Shown here one piece after another: positions 1 through 10,264 of a stretch of 52,386 nt of DNA (the first letter of the stretch is position 1; each line of letters starts with the position of its first letter). The DNA comes from Calothrix sp. CSU_2_0 (GTDB taxonomy: Bacteria; Cyanobacteriota; Cyanobacteriia; Cyanobacteriales; Nostocaceae), in assembly GCA_012034595.1 (NCBI GenBank), contig JAAUPE010000037.1, positions 1 to 52,386 of the forward strand, in the 5' to 3' direction. Position numbers and translations under genes: made by a program. Under the pieces are notes generated by a model, which saw nothing but the letters and a program-made list of their open reading frames with translations, ran no database searches and had not been told where the DNA came from.

Positions 1-480
<480 letters not shown>

Positions 481-542
481 TTTAAAGTCTCGAAATTAGA
501 ATGTGTCACTGTGCAGTCTTCAGGGTTTAATCCTACAAGTTT

Positions 543-660
543 TCCTGGTGCTTATGGCGCGGTGGAACCACTCTGAATCCATCTCGAACTCAGTTGTGAA
601 ACGCTGTTGCGGCTACGATAGTTTGGGGGTTGCCCCATGCAACAATTGCTCAGTGCCAGG
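543..660 (+). rRNA. rrf: 5S ribosomal RNA
   Basis: A 118-base stretch whose ends TCCTGGTG and CAGTGCCAGG pair to form the 5S terminal stem. The conserved loop segments CCATCTCGAACTCAG and the GCCCCATGC region lie between them. It starts about 60 bases after the 23S end, so it is the last gene of the same rrn operon. The ends were set from the terminal stem. Confidence 0.93.
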
Positions 661-685
661 GCTATTTTTCTTCTATACTCTATTT

Positions 686-722
686 AACCCAATTCTTATA
701 ACTGCAAGAATTGGGTTTTGTT
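686..722 (+). terminator. rRNA operon intrinsic terminator
   Basis: Perfect 12-base arms, AACCCAATTCTT (686-697) and AAGAATTGGGTT (706-717), around an 8-base loop and followed by a T-rich tail. It lies 26 bases after the 5S gene, where an rrn terminator is expected. Confidence 0.8.
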
Positions 723-794
723 TCGCTACCTTGTATCTTACTAGACAAAGAAAGAGAATTCTTTGAGGAGCCTTAACTGAACTGTATTGTATTA

Positions 795-822
795 TAAAGG
801 GTTAGCGATCGCTAACCCTTTA
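795..822 (-). terminator. 28-bp perfect palindrome, possible rnj terminator
   Basis: A 28-base perfect palindrome centred on the HIP1 octamer GCGATCGC, with arms beginning TAAAGGGTTAGCGA. It lies 44 bases past the rnj stop codon, between convergent rrn and rnj units. There is no real T-run on either side, so a factor-independent terminator is only one reading. It may equally be an RNA-stabilising hairpin or a HIP1-derived repeat. Confidence 0.4.
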
Positions 823-865
823 ATAATTCTGCACAAATGCTTTTTCAGCAGTTCATCAGCATGCT

Positions 866-2671
866 TTAAGAAGCAACTTGTGCCGCAGTTCGTGTACGTC
901 GTCTTCTACCATCTGTCGAAACTGCTGCTGTTGATGCTGTTGCAGTTGCAACCTTTACGACAGCAGTTTCTTCTGGAATTTGCATTAATAAGGTTACGGT
1001 TGGCTGACAGTGTAACTCTTTCCGCAAGGAACGTGCTAAATCTCTCTCAATCAAACCTTGCAAGCCACCCCAATTTACCTCAAGTTTACCATCAAAACTT
1101 TCTGTAAACTCTGTCCAACGTACGCTTAAAATTTCTTCTATTCGCTGCTGTACCCAGTTTTGTAATAAAGGTTTCTCTATTGAAGTGACTACACCACGCA
1201 GGTGAATTTCGGGCTTTGCTAATAATTTACCTTCCCAACTGATCGCAGCAGCAATTGTAACAAGCCCTTCTTCTGCCATTTTCTGACGTTCTTGTAATAC
1301 TTTAGCGCTTACCATTCCTGAACCAGAAGTATCAACTAACTCTAAACCGGATCGAACTTTACCGATGACGCGAATTGATTGTTGTGTCAATTCAATCACA
1401 TCGCCGTTATTAAGTATTACCATGTTTTCTGGAGGAATACCCATGCTCTGGGCTGTTTGTGAGTGTTTTACCAGCATTCTATGTTCGCCGTGGAAGGGAA
1501 CAAAAAACTTAGGTCGAGTAAGCGCCAGCATTAATTTCTGATCTTCTTGGCAACCATGCCCAGAAACGTGAATCCCTTTGTCGCGTCCATAAACGACGTT
1601 TGCCCCTTGCATCATCAACTTATCGATGGTGTTAACAACGGCAATGGTGTTACCAGGGATCGGGTTAGCTGAGAAAACAACTGTATCACCTTCACGAATC
1701 TTTATATGTTGGTGTTCTTTATTGGCAATACGTGTCATTGCTGACATGGGTTCACCCTGGGAACCCGTTGTCAAAATTAGTACGCTTTCCTGCGGAAGGT
1801 TGCGAATGGCATTAAGGGGCTGCAAAAGTTGATCTGGACATTTGATGTAACCAAGGTTACGTGCATGGGCAATTAAGTTGAGCATCGAACGCCCAACTAT
1901 GCTGACAACACGGTTATGTTTCTGCGCCAATTCTAAAATCATGTTGATGCGGTGGACGCTAGAAGCAAAGGTGGTGATAAACAGACGACCTTTGGCTTGA
2001 CTTATAACCCGATCTAGGTTGGGGTATACAGAACGCTCGGATGGTGTAAAACCGGGTATTTCAGAGTTGGTAGAATCGCTAAGAAGGCACAATACGCCTT
2101 TTTCGCCATGTTCCGCCAAGCGCTGGATGTCGAAACGTTCGCCATCTACGGGAGTATGGTCAAATTTAAAGTCTCCAGTATGAATTACTATACCAAGTGG
2201 GGTATGAATTGCTACTGTGAAGCTGTCAGCAATTGAGTGGGTATTGCGAATATACTCCACTAAGAAGTTTTTCCCAATTCGGACTAGATCGCGAGGCATA
2301 ACAGAACGCAATTCAGTTCTATCACGGACTCCAGCCTCTTCTAATTTTCCTTCAAGCATTGCCATTGCAAGGCGAGGACCGTAGATAACGGGAATTTCAA
2401 ACTGCTTGAGGTGAAATGCAATTCCGCCGATATGGTCTTCGTGTCCATGAGTGACAATCATTCCCTTGATTTTGTGGCGATTTTCTCGCACATAATTCAT
2501 ATCGGGAAGAACTATATTCACCCCATGCATCCCATCTGTGGGGAATGCCAAACCTGCATCTAATAAAACGATTTCATCGTCATACTCGAATACACAAGTA
2601 TTTTTACCAATTTCGTGCAAACCGCCCAATGGAATGATTTTAAGGGCGGCTGAGTTTTCGTTTTTAGCCAT
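866..2671 (-). CDS. rnj: Ribonuclease J (metallo-beta-lactamase/beta-CASP RNase)
   Basis: A 601-residue protein of the RNase J family, which combines endonuclease and 5'-3' exonuclease activity in RNA decay and maturation in the cytoplasm. The metallo-beta-lactamase zinc motif HGHEDH is at residues 75-80, followed by IGG. Later landmarks are HTGDFKFD, LLSDSTNSE and the beta-CASP SGHGCQED. The C-terminal domain ends in a basic, threonine-rich tail (GRRRRTRT), so the protein is somewhat longer than the roughly 555 residues of firmicute enzymes, as in other cyanobacteria. The ATG start has a strong ribosome-binding site (CAGGAGAAA). It is the last of three same-strand genes, asd-dapA-rnj, but 312 bases separate it from dapA, so it may have its own promoter. 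Confidence 0.95.
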   Translation of the reverse strand: MAKNENSAALKIIPLGGLHEIGKNTCVFEYDDEIVLLDAGLAFPTDGMHGVNIVLPDMNYVRENRHKIKGMIVTHGHEDHIGGIAFHLKQFEIPVIYGPRLAMAMLEGKLEEAGVRDRTELRSVMPRDLVRIGKNFLVEYIRNTHSIADSFTVAIHTPLGIVIHTGDFKFDHTPVDGERFDIQRLAEHGEKGVLCLLSDSTNSEIPGFTPSERSVYPNLDRVISQAKGRLFITTFASSVHRINMILELAQKHNRVVSIVGRSMLNLIAHARNLGYIKCPDQLLQPLNAIRNLPQESVLILTTGSQGEPMSAMTRIANKEHQHIKIREGDTVVFSANPIPGNTIAVVNTIDKLMMQGANVVYGRDKGIHVSGHGCQEDQKLMLALTRPKFFVPFHGEHRMLVKHSQTAQSMGIPPENMVILNNGDVIELTQQSIRVIGKVRSGLELVDTSGSGMVSAKVLQERQKMAEEGLVTIAAAISWEGKLLAKPEIHLRGVVTSIEKPLLQNWVQQRIEEILSVRWTEFTESFDGKLEVNWGGLQGLIERDLARSLRKELHCQPTVTLLMQIPEETAVVKVATATASTAAVSTDGRRRRTRTAAQVAS

Positions 2672-2983
2672 TTTCTCCTGAGATTATTTTTACGTTTGTT
2701 TGTTTCGATGTTTTTTAACAGCAAAAGTTTGTAAAGTTTCGATAGTAGACAAGAACTACGTAACCATTAAGCTAGTCTGGATGTAGTTTTGCTTTAAAAT
2801 CGGATGCTCAATCGATTAAATAAAATTTGTTTTATTTCATTGAGTCATAATTATATACATCAGTCGTAACACAGGCATTTTGGCTATTGCCTGGTAGGAT
2901 TTACGCACTTTTTTATATGTATTTTCTATAACGTTAACTTGCCGTAGTTCAAAAAGCCCCTGTTTAGTTTGTGTAGATTTAAT
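2672..2983. other. Spacer between dapA and rnj
   Basis: AT-rich spacer of 312 bases with no credible coding frame. It contains one long imperfect hairpin (2807-2844, listed separately) and presumably the rnj promoter, which I cannot place with confidence. Confidence 0.5.
2807..2844 (-). terminator. Hairpin downstream of dapA
   Basis: Inner arms AAATAAAA (2818-2825) and TTTTATTT (2830-2837) with a 4-base loop, and outer arms CTCAAT (2807-2812) and ATTGAG (2839-2844). It sits 140 bases past the dapA stop. It is mostly A-T pairs, so its strength as a terminator is doubtful. Confidence 0.3.
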
Positions 2984-3868
2984 CTAGATTAAACCGAGTT
3001 CTTTCAAAGCAACACCTAACTGTAGAGTAACTTCTGGTGAAGCGTTACAAAGAGGCAGACGGGAAGAACCAACTTGCCAACCACAAAGCTGGAGTGCAGC
3101 TTTAACTGGGATAGGATTAGTGGTGATAAATAGGGCTTTCAATAAGGGGAAAAGCCGAAGGTGAATTTCTGTTGCTTGTTGTACTTGCCCTGAATGGTAA
3201 GCTTGTATCATTTGTTGTAGCTGCGTACCGACTAAATGGGAAGCTACACTAACTACACCTTTAGCCCCGACAGCCAACAAGGGTAAAGTCAATGAATCAT
3301 CACCAGAGTAAATCTGAAAACTAGGTGGTGTCAAGCGACGAATTTCGCTAGCTTGGTCTATATTCCCACTAGCTTCTTTGATGCCAATAATATTATCAAT
3401 CTCAGCTAACTTTGCTACAGTTTCCGGTAGTAAATTTTGACCAGTACGACCAGGAACATTGTATAGCAAGACGGGAAAGTCAGGTGTTACTTGAGCAATC
3501 GCTTGAAAGTGCTTATATAGTCCTGCTTGTGGCGGTTTATTATAATAAGGAACTACTTGTAAACAACCATGTACTCCTATTTTAGCGGCTTTTTGAGTTG
3601 CTGCGATCGCTTCCTTTGTGGAATTGGAACCACACCCTGCCATCACTAATGCTTTTCCGGCTACAGCTTGCAACACTACACTAAATAATTGATATTCTTC
3701 GTCCCAAGATAATGTGGGTGACTCTCCAGTTGTACCGCACATTACTAGTGTGTCGCTACCATTATCGGCTAAATGCGCTGCTAATTTTGCTGCGACATCG
3801 TAATCAACGCTGCCATCTTCCTTAAACGGCGTAATCATTGCAGTTAAGACTCTACCAAAATCTACCAC
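2984..3868 (-). CDS. dapA: 4-hydroxy-tetrahydrodipicolinate synthase
   Basis: A 294-residue enzyme that condenses pyruvate with aspartate-semialdehyde, the first committed step to lysine and diaminopimelate. It carries the family signature GTTGES (45-50), the Schiff-base lysine in GIKEASGN (K164) and the catalytic tyrosine in LYNVPGRTG (Y136). The length is typical. The start is GTG, chosen because the N-terminus [14 protein letters not shown] matches the family and an AGGAG lies ten bases upstream. The gene upstream on the same strand is asd, whose product supplies its substrate, so the pair form a pathway cluster, although 332 bases separate them. Confidence 0.96.
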   Translation of the reverse strand: MVDFGRVLTAMITPFKEDGSVDYDVAAKLAAHLADNGSDTLVMCGTTGESPTLSWDEEYQLFSVVLQAVAGKALVMAGCGSNSTKEAIAATQKAAKIGVHGCLQVVPYYNKPPQAGLYKHFQAIAQVTPDFPVLLYNVPGRTGQNLLPETVAKLAEIDNIIGIKEASGNIDQASEIRRLTPPSFQIYSGDDSLTLPLLAVGAKGVVSVASHLVGTQLQQMIQAYHSGQVQQATEIHLRLFPLLKALFITTNPIPVKAALQLCGWQVGSSRLPLCNASPEVTLQLGVALKELGLI

Positions 3869-4200
3869 CCTGATTTCACTCCTGATTTATATTTATCTTT
3901 GATTACTGTGGTGGTTATCTTCAAAAAATAACTTACTTGCAAATTTATTTCAACTTTGTCATTTGTCATTTGTTGGCTGCTAATAACCAATAACTAATAA
4001 CTAGTTTTACAAACTCAAAACGTAATAATCAAGGAGTTAGAACACAGAATACAGCTTAATTTTGCTTAAATTTAAGATATAAACAGAAACTGCCGATAAA
4101 TATAAATAGCGATTAAATTGCTATTCAGGTGTTACAAACCCATAATTCTGGCTCCTGATTAATATGATTAAGTGCAAATAGTTACACTTTGAACACCCAA
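3869..4200. other. Spacer between asd and dapA
   Basis: 332 bases without a credible gene. Near 3960-4010 there are short degenerate repeats of the type common in heterocystous genomes (ATTTGTCATTTGTTGG, then AACCAATAACTAATAACTAG). Nothing else is recognisable. Confidence 0.45.
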
Positions 4201-5247
4201 TTATGAACTCGATACTAATGCTTTCGCAGGCTTAACTATATTTTTTTCTACCAACAATTCGGCAATTTGTATGGCATTTAATGCTGCACCTTTGCGAATT
4301 TGGTCGCCACACAACCATAACTCCAATCCGCAAGCGTGGGAAATGTCCTGACGAATTCTTCCTACCAAAACTTCATCACGCCCTGTTGCGTCAATTGGCA
4401 TGGGAAAATAATTAGCTTGCCAATCTTCTACTACTTTAACTCCTGGTGCCTGTTTGAGAATTTCTCGCGCTCGATCGGCAGAAAAAGGTTCTGCGAATTC
4501 TAAATTTATTGCTTCTGAATGGGCACGTAGAACGGGAACTCGCACGCAAGTGGCTGAAATCCGAATCTCTTGATCCCCAAAAATTTTCTGGGTTTCGTTG
4601 ACCATTTTCATTTCTTCTTCACAATACCCCATCTCGTTCATTGGTGTATTGTGGGGAAATAAATTAAAGGCTAAAGGATAGGGAAAAATGTCCGTAGGTG
4701 GTTGCTTTCCTGCCAAAATTGCACTGGCTTGTGCTTGTACTTCTGCCATTGCTTTAGCACCTGCACCACTCGCAGATTGGTACGTTGCAGCAACAATTCT
4801 TTGGATTTTATTGATTTGATGTAATGGATAAACTGCGACTGCCATCAAAATTGTCGTGCAGTTGGGATTGGCAATAATACCTTTGTGATTTACAGCAGCA
4901 TCAGGGTTAACTTCTGGGACAATCAAAGGAACCTCTGGATTCATCCGAAAAGCACTGGAATTATCAATCACCACTGCACCTGCATCTACTGCTTTGTGTG
5001 CCCAGGCTTTCGATGTGGAACCGCCTGCACTTGCTAATAGGATATCAATGTTATTGAAAGAATTTTCATCTACCGCTTCAATTACAATGTTTTCTCCCTT
5101 AAATGGCAATGCCTTGCCTGCACTTCGCGCTGATGCCAATAATTTTAAATCGGCAAGGGGAAAATTGCGACTTTCTAATAATTCCAGCAGTTCGTGACCT
5201 ACTGCACCAGTTGCTCCTAAAATGCCTACACGATAGGGCTTAGACAA
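4201..5247 (-). CDS. asd: Aspartate-semialdehyde dehydrogenase
   Basis: A 348-residue NADPH-dependent enzyme that reduces aspartyl phosphate to aspartate-semialdehyde, the branch point to lysine/diaminopimelate, threonine and methionine. The N-terminal nucleotide-binding motif is GATGAVG (11-17), and the catalytic cysteine is C130 in ANPNCTT. The start codon is TTG at 5247. No ATG is near, and a strong AAGGAGG sits eight bases upstream, so the unusual start is well supported. It is followed on the same strand by dapA and diverges from tig across about 1.07 kb. Confidence 0.95.
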   Translation of the reverse strand: MSKPYRVGILGATGAVGHELLELLESRNFPLADLKLLASARSAGKALPFKGENIVIEAVDENSFNNIDILLASAGGSTSKAWAHKAVDAGAVVIDNSSAFRMNPEVPLIVPEVNPDAAVNHKGIIANPNCTTILMAVAVYPLHQINKIQRIVAATYQSASGAGAKAMAEVQAQASAILAGKQPPTDIFPYPLAFNLFPHNTPMNEMGYCEEEMKMVNETQKIFGDQEIRISATCVRVPVLRAHSEAINLEFAEPFSADRAREILKQAPGVKVVEDWQANYFPMPIDATGRDEVLVGRIRQDISHACGLELWLCGDQIRKGAALNAIQIAELLVEKNIVKPAKALVSSS

Positions 5248-5255
5248 ATTTGCTT

Positions 5256-5262
5256 CCTCCTT
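5256..5262 (-). promoter_or_regulatory. Ribosome-binding site fixing the TTG start of asd
   Basis: AAGGAGG on the minus strand, eight bases before the TTG codon at 5247-5245. The near-perfect anti-16S match at the right spacing is what decides the non-ATG start. Confidence 0.75.
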
Positions 5263-6320
5263 CGATAATTATAATAATGTTTCGGTTTAGCCTGTCCCTT
5301 CAGACTTAAGTGGCAGCTATGCTTACGGGAATGTGTCAAACATAAAATTAAATTTTTAAGCTTTATTAATTGATTTCTATTTAAGCAATTTGCTTAGGTT
5401 CTATTCATATACACCATAGGATATAAATATTTTTTATTCCAAGAATACCAAAAAAATAGTTATTTTTTAGTCTAAATGCACCTAGCCTAACACTTGCTAT
5501 ATCTATAATGGATTCAATAATATTACAGTCTACAACAAAACAAATAACAACCTTAATCTACAATCTAAATCTTCGTTAATTTTATTTTTGAATTATACAC
5601 CATGCATCAAAAATTGTTTTTTGTGGATAATGTTAGGAAACTTAAGGCGAGAGATATGGAGAGGAATTGGGGAATAATTCACCAGATGCTTTGTGTGAAA
5701 GATTGATGTACTATGATTCAGATGGACTCAATACGAGCAAACACGCTTAACTCTTGGCAGCAACAAGTCTTTACATACGGTAAAGCTGAGGATTCTGTGG
5801 AAATTCCCATATGGGTATTTACCAACAGAAATTAGGAGTTGAAACATACTACTTGCTTTCCAGGATATCACAACCAAGTCGCGAGTAAAGTTGGCTACTT
5901 TTCCTTCTAGCATAAGAATTGTGTTGTCGCAGTTATTTTTTCTGTCTCCCCCAATAACGGGAGTTCTGAGTTATGTTCTTGCTTGCGAATCATTTTAGCA
6001 AGACTGTAGCTCCCATGTCTTGGGATGATGAAATGTATTTATTTGGAGGTTCATTTGGAGCCATAGATAAACTTATTTAGCATTTAAGTGTCAAGTGTTT
6101 TGACATCGCAGTAAACTTATAATTTCTACATAAAGGCACAATTCTATTTTCTTGAGAATGATAATGCAAGGATGGCATATAAATATTCTGGAGACGCGCT
6201 GCTTTTAGAATTGGAAGTGCAGGGCTTTGAGAGGCTAAGTAGAAAACGACTCAAAGAGTCAAAGTTTACCAGCCTATCCGTATCAATGAAGTAAAAATAT
6301 CAAAAATATCGAGACGAAGC
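5263..6320. other. Divergent spacer between asd and tig
   Basis: About 1.06 kb, very AT-rich between 5340 and 5640. It must hold the asd and tig promoters, but I cannot assign boxes with confidence. A 61-codon frame on the minus strand (5728-5913) shows no recognisable family and no convincing ribosome-binding site. I see no RNA gene or clear repeat. Confidence 0.45.
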
Positions 6321-7742
6321 ATGAAAGTCACCCAGGAGAAACTTCCCGCCAGTCAAATTGGTTTGGAAATCGAAATTACGCCAGAAACCACCAAGCAAAC
6401 TTACGAGCAGGTTGTAAAAAACTTGGCTCGCACAGTCAACATTCCTGGGTTTCGTAAAGGCAAAGTTCCTCGTCCAATATTGTTGCAGCGCTTGGGAATG
6501 GCTCGCATCAAGGCAGCAGCATTGGAAGAGATAATTCAAGATGGGATATCCAAAGCTTTAGAGCAAGAAAAAATTCCCGCCATTGGTCAGCCACAATTGC
6601 GATCGCAGTTTGATGATTTAATCGAAAATTACGAACCAGGTAAGTCCTTTACTTTTTCAGCAGCAGTTGATGTTGAACCAGAAGTGCATTTGAGTCAATA
6701 CACCGGATTACAAATCCAAGCCGAAGAGGTAAAATACGACCCAGAGCGAGTTGATACCGTTTTAGATGGTGAACGTCAACAAATGGGAACCCTAATCCCC
6801 ATTGAAGGACGTACAGCACAAATCGGCGATGTTGCAGTCGTTGACTTTAAAGGAATCATCGATAAAGCTGAGGGTGAAGAAGGCGAACCCGAACCAATTC
6901 CCGGTGGAGAGGCTGAAGATTTTCAAGTTGAACTCCAAGAAGACCGCTTTATCCCAGGATTTGTTACTGGAATTGTGGGGATGAATCCCGGTGAAACCAA
7001 AGAAATTAAGGCAATATTCCCAGAACCTTATGTAAATGAGGAATTAGCCGGAAAAGCTGCCACATTCACTGTCACAGTTAAAGAACTTAAAGAAAAAGAA
7101 CTTCCGGAATTAAACGACGACTTCGCCAAAGAGGCAAGCGAATTTGAAACCTTGGCTGAATTACGAGGCTCGCTGGAAGAACGTTTCCAGAAAGAAGCAA
7201 GCGATAAGACCAGAACTAACCAGCAAGAAGCATTGCTTAACGAATTAGTTAAGCATGTGGAAGTGGACTTACCCGATACAATGATTCAACAGGAAGTCGA
7301 TGCAATGTTGACGCAAACGGCAATGCGGCTGCAACAACAGGGTATGGACATTCGTAAGTTGTTTACACCCGATATCATTCCTAAACTGCGGGAAAACTCC
7401 CGTGGAGAAGCAGCCGATAAAATCAAGCGTAGTCTCTCGCTACGGGAAGTCGGCAAACGTGAATCCATCAAAGTTACCGATGCAGAAATTCAAAATCGCG
7501 TCACAGAATTGATGGCAGAATATGCCGACCAAGATATTGATGAAGACAGAGTACGTTCTGTTGTCGAGAATGAATTACTGACCGAAAAAATTGTCGATTG
7601 GCTGTTGGAACATTCCAACGTCGAACTTGTTCCTGAAGGTTCCCTCAAAAAAGCGGAAGAAGATGCTGCTACTGAAGAGAGTGAAGAAACCTCAGAAATA
7701 ACAGAAATAACAGAAACCGAAACTTCAGAGGCTGGAGAGTAA
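6321..7742 (+). CDS. tig: Trigger factor (ribosome-associated chaperone / prolyl isomerase)
   Basis: A 473-residue protein that binds the ribosome exit tunnel and shields nascent chains. The ribosome-binding signature GFRKGKVP is at residues 43-50. The middle is the FKBP-like isomerase domain (VDFKGIIDKAEGEEGEP, then FIPGFVTGIVGMNPGE). The C-terminal substrate-binding helices follow, ending in an acidic Glu/Thr-rich tail of about 35 residues. The ATG start is unambiguous. It heads a same-strand series tig-clpP-clpX, an arrangement I recall as common in cyanobacteria; the 365-base gap to clpP suggests a separate clpP promoter. Confidence 0.96.
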   Translation: MKVTQEKLPASQIGLEIEITPETTKQTYEQVVKNLARTVNIPGFRKGKVPRPILLQRLGMARIKAAALEEIIQDGISKALEQEKIPAIGQPQLRSQFDDLIENYEPGKSFTFSAAVDVEPEVHLSQYTGLQIQAEEVKYDPERVDTVLDGERQQMGTLIPIEGRTAQIGDVAVVDFKGIIDKAEGEEGEPEPIPGGEAEDFQVELQEDRFIPGFVTGIVGMNPGETKEIKAIFPEPYVNEELAGKAATFTVTVKELKEKELPELNDDFAKEASEFETLAELRGSLEERFQKEASDKTRTNQQEALLNELVKHVEVDLPDTMIQQEVDAMLTQTAMRLQQQGMDIRKLFTPDIIPKLRENSRGEAADKIKRSLSLREVGKRESIKVTDAEIQNRVTELMAEYADQDIDEDRVRSVVENELLTEKIVDWLLEHSNVELVPEGSLKKAEEDAATEESEETSEITEITETETSEAGE

Positions 7743-8107
7743 GGATTAGGGTATGGGGAACTGGGAACCGGGTATGCTAGCTAATGCCATCTGGGCACAA
7801 GCAAGTTGGGCAATACCCAATTCCCGATGTCCCAATGCCTAATTACCAATTACCATCTACAATTAAGTAAAGTTAAAATAAATCGTGACAAATATTACTA
7901 GTTAAGGTTGATAGTGTTATTTAATAGTACGACCAGCGCATTTAATGCTGGGAGCAAACCACACGATCGGAATTTATATGAGGCATAATGGTTAACACAT
8001 ACTCAAAATACAAAATCTTGTGTTTTGCAGTTTGCGGCAGAAGCTTGTATTTTTGGCATAATCATCGCCGTTTAATTCACAGTTTTATTGATTGTTAGGC
8101 GTTTTGT
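7743..8107. other. Spacer between tig and clpP
   Basis: 365 bases. The first part (about 7745-7860) is made of low-complexity words such as GGGAACTGGGAACCGGG, CCCAATTCCC and ACCAATTACCA, typical short dispersed repeats of filamentous cyanobacteria. The rest is AT-rich and probably carries the clpP promoter. No gene seen. Confidence 0.45.
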
Positions 8108-8803
8108 ATGTTTTTATCGCAGTCGGGAAATTACCCAATCAGCAGCTTGAGTAAATTATCAATTAACTCCCTTGGCAGTCCTAGCAACATCGTCCCGATG
8201 GTGGTAGAACAATCAGGTGTGGGAGAACGAGCTTTTGACATTTACTCCCGTTTATTACGCGAGCGAATTATATTTTTGGGCACGCAAGTTGATGACAATG
8301 TTGCCAATTCTATCATTGCCCAGTTATTATTCCTTGATGCTGAAGATTCTGAAAAAGATGTTCAGCTCTATATAAATTCTCCTGGCGGTTCGGTCACGGC
8401 AGGAATGGCAATTTATGATACAATCCAGCAAATTCGTCCGGATGTTGTTACCATCTGTTTTGGATTAGCCGCTAGCATGGGTGCTTTCCTGCTAACTGCT
8501 GGTACAGCTGGCAAGCGGATGTCCCTACCCGATTCCCGGATTATGATTCACCAACCCTTAGGTGGCGCTCAGGGACAGGCAGTCGATATCGAAATACAAG
8601 CAAAAGAAATTCTTTATCATAAGGCGAAGTTAAACCAGTTAATGGCACACCATACTGGTCAACCTTTAGAAAGAATAGAAGCCGATACAGAACGTGACTT
8701 TTTTATGTCGGCACTCGAAGCAAAAAATTACGGTTTAATCGACCAAGTAATTTCCACAACCAATCTTCCCGCAGCAGGGGAAAACGTTACCATTGTCAAA
8801 TAA
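8108..8803 (+). CDS. clpP: ATP-dependent Clp protease proteolytic subunit
   Basis: A serine peptidase that forms the barrel of the Clp protease. The catalytic triad is visible: S123 in GLAASMGA, H148 in RIMIHQP and D197 in [19 protein letters not shown] and GLIDQVIS are also family landmarks. As drawn it has 231 residues. Typical relatives begin about 30 residues later, near the Met in [11 protein letters not shown], so the true start may be 8198 (201 residues). I see no strong ribosome-binding site that decides between them. It is followed after 10 bases by clpX, so the two are almost surely cotranscribed and their products act together. Confidence 0.95.
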   Translation: MFLSQSGNYPISSLSKLSINSLGSPSNIVPMVVEQSGVGERAFDIYSRLLRERIIFLGTQVDDNVANSIIAQLLFLDAEDSEKDVQLYINSPGGSVTAGMAIYDTIQQIRPDVVTICFGLAASMGAFLLTAGTAGKRMSLPDSRIMIHQPLGGAQGQAVDIEIQAKEILYHKAKLNQLMAHHTGQPLERIEADTERDFFMSALEAKNYGLIDQVISTTNLPAAGENVTIVK

Positions 8804-8813
8804 TGAGGCTGGT

Positions 8814-10160
8814 ATGTCTAAGTACGACTCCCATTTAAAATGTTCGTTTTGTGGCAAGTCTCAAGAGCAGGTACGTAAGCTAATCGCCGGACCGGGAGTC
8901 TACATCTGCGATGAGTGCGTAGACTTGTGCAATGAAATACTAGATGAGGAGTTGCTCGATACAAACGGTGCTGCGGCGACCCCTCCTGCACCGAGGTCAG
9001 AACAGCCTCAAAAACAACGTCGCACCCGTTCTAGTAATCTTTCGTTTAATCAAATACCGAAACCACGGGAGATTAAAAACTACCTTGACGAACATGTGAT
9101 CGGTCAAGATGAAGCGAAAAAAGTACTGTCGGTTGCAGTGTACAACCACTACAAACGATTGGCGATTATTCAGTCGAAGGGTAATAACAAAACTTCTACC
9201 GACGATGCAGTTGAGTTGCAGAAGTCGAACATTTTGCTAATTGGTCCGACTGGTTGTGGTAAGACGCTTTTGGCGCAAACACTGGCAAAAATACTTGATG
9301 TACCTTTTGCGGTTGCCGATGCGACAACTCTTACTGAAGCTGGATATGTGGGTGAAGATGTCGAAAACATCTTGCTGCGACTGTTGCAGGTAGCAGATTT
9401 GGATGTGGAAGAAGCACAACGAGGCATCATTTACATTGATGAAATCGATAAAATTGCTCGTAAGAGTGAAAATCCATCGATTACCCGCGATGTTTCAGGT
9501 GAAGGTGTACAGCAAGCATTGCTGAAGATGCTGGAAGGTACTATTGCTAATGTACCACCCCAAGGTGGACGTAAACATCCTTATCAAGACTGTATCCAAA
9601 TTGACACCAGTAATATTTTATTTGTTTGTGGTGGTGCTTTTGTTGGTTTAGAAAAAGTTGTCGAGCAAAGAACTGGCAAAAAGTCAATGGGCTTTGTGCA
9701 GCCCGGTGAAGGTCAATCGAAGGAAAAACGGATTGCAGATACTTTGCATCATTTAGAACCAGATGACCTAGTGAAATTTGGGATGATACCCGAATTTATT
9801 GGACGGGTGCCGATGGTGGCAGTTGTTGACCCACTAGACGAAGAAGCATTAATGGCAATTTTGACGCAGCCACGTAGCGCTCTGGTAAAACAGTATCAAA
9901 AACTACTGAAAATGGATAATGTGCAGCTGGAGTTTAAACCGGAAGCATTACGAGCGATCGCGCAGGAAGCGTACCGGAGAAAAACAGGTGCTAGGGCATT
10001 ACGCGGGATTATTGAGGAGTTAATGCTGGATGTAATGTACGAAATGCCATCGCGTAAAGATGTTGGACGCTGTTCCGTAACGCGGGAGATGGTAGAAAAA
10101 CGTTCTACAGCAGAATTGATAGTGCATCCTTCTTCGTTACCAAAGCCGGAATCGGCGTAG
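8814..10160 (+). CDS. clpX: ATP-dependent Clp protease ATP-binding subunit ClpX
   Basis: An AAA+ unfoldase of 448 residues that feeds substrates to ClpP. The N-terminal zinc-binding domain has four cysteines (C10, C13, C32, C35). Walker A GPTGCGKT is at 144-151, and Walker B IIYIDEID follows about 50 residues later. The loop that docks on ClpP reads MGF where Escherichia coli has IGF. The ATG at 8814 is chosen over an upstream TTG at 8793 inside clpP because it has a GAGG site and starts the family-typical [14 protein letters not shown]. It lies 10 bases after clpP, in an operon-like arrangement. Confidence 0.96.
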   Translation: MSKYDSHLKCSFCGKSQEQVRKLIAGPGVYICDECVDLCNEILDEELLDTNGAAATPPAPRSEQPQKQRRTRSSNLSFNQIPKPREIKNYLDEHVIGQDEAKKVLSVAVYNHYKRLAIIQSKGNNKTSTDDAVELQKSNILLIGPTGCGKTLLAQTLAKILDVPFAVADATTLTEAGYVGEDVENILLRLLQVADLDVEEAQRGIIYIDEIDKIARKSENPSITRDVSGEGVQQALLKMLEGTIANVPPQGGRKHPYQDCIQIDTSNILFVCGGAFVGLEKVVEQRTGKKSMGFVQPGEGQSKEKRIADTLHHLEPDDLVKFGMIPEFIGRVPMVAVVDPLDEEALMAILTQPRSALVKQYQKLLKMDNVQLEFKPEALRAIAQEAYRRKTGARALRGIIEELMLDVMYEMPSRKDVGRCSVTREMVEKRSTAELIVHPSSLPKPESA

Positions 10161-10210
10161 TTAGAGTTAGGAATTAGGAGTTAGGAGTTATAAGTTAGGA
10201 GTTAGGAGTA
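10161..10210 (+). repeat. Short heptamer tandem repeats (TTAGGAG type)
   Basis: Several copies and near-copies of TTAGGAG follow the clpX stop codon (TTAGAGTTAGGAATTAGGAG and on). Degenerate heptamer arrays of this kind are characteristic of heterocyst-forming cyanobacteria. They are non-coding and of unknown function. Confidence 0.7.
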
Positions 10211-10264
10211 ATAATAAAGTTAGAAGTCATTTTTAACTATCGCTAATAACTCATAACTCTTAAA

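Noticed and set aside
5728-5913. A 61-codon minus-strand frame in the asd-tig spacer
   Set aside because: No recognisable motif and no ribosome-binding site; random frames of this size are expected in a 1-kb spacer.
8793-8813. Upstream TTG start for clpX overlapping clpP
   Set aside because: The ATG at 8814 has a GAGG site and gives the family-typical N-terminus; the extra seven residues match nothing.
10161-10210. Heptamer repeats as a CRISPR array
   Set aside because: The unit is 7 bases with no unique spacers; it is a short tandem repeat.
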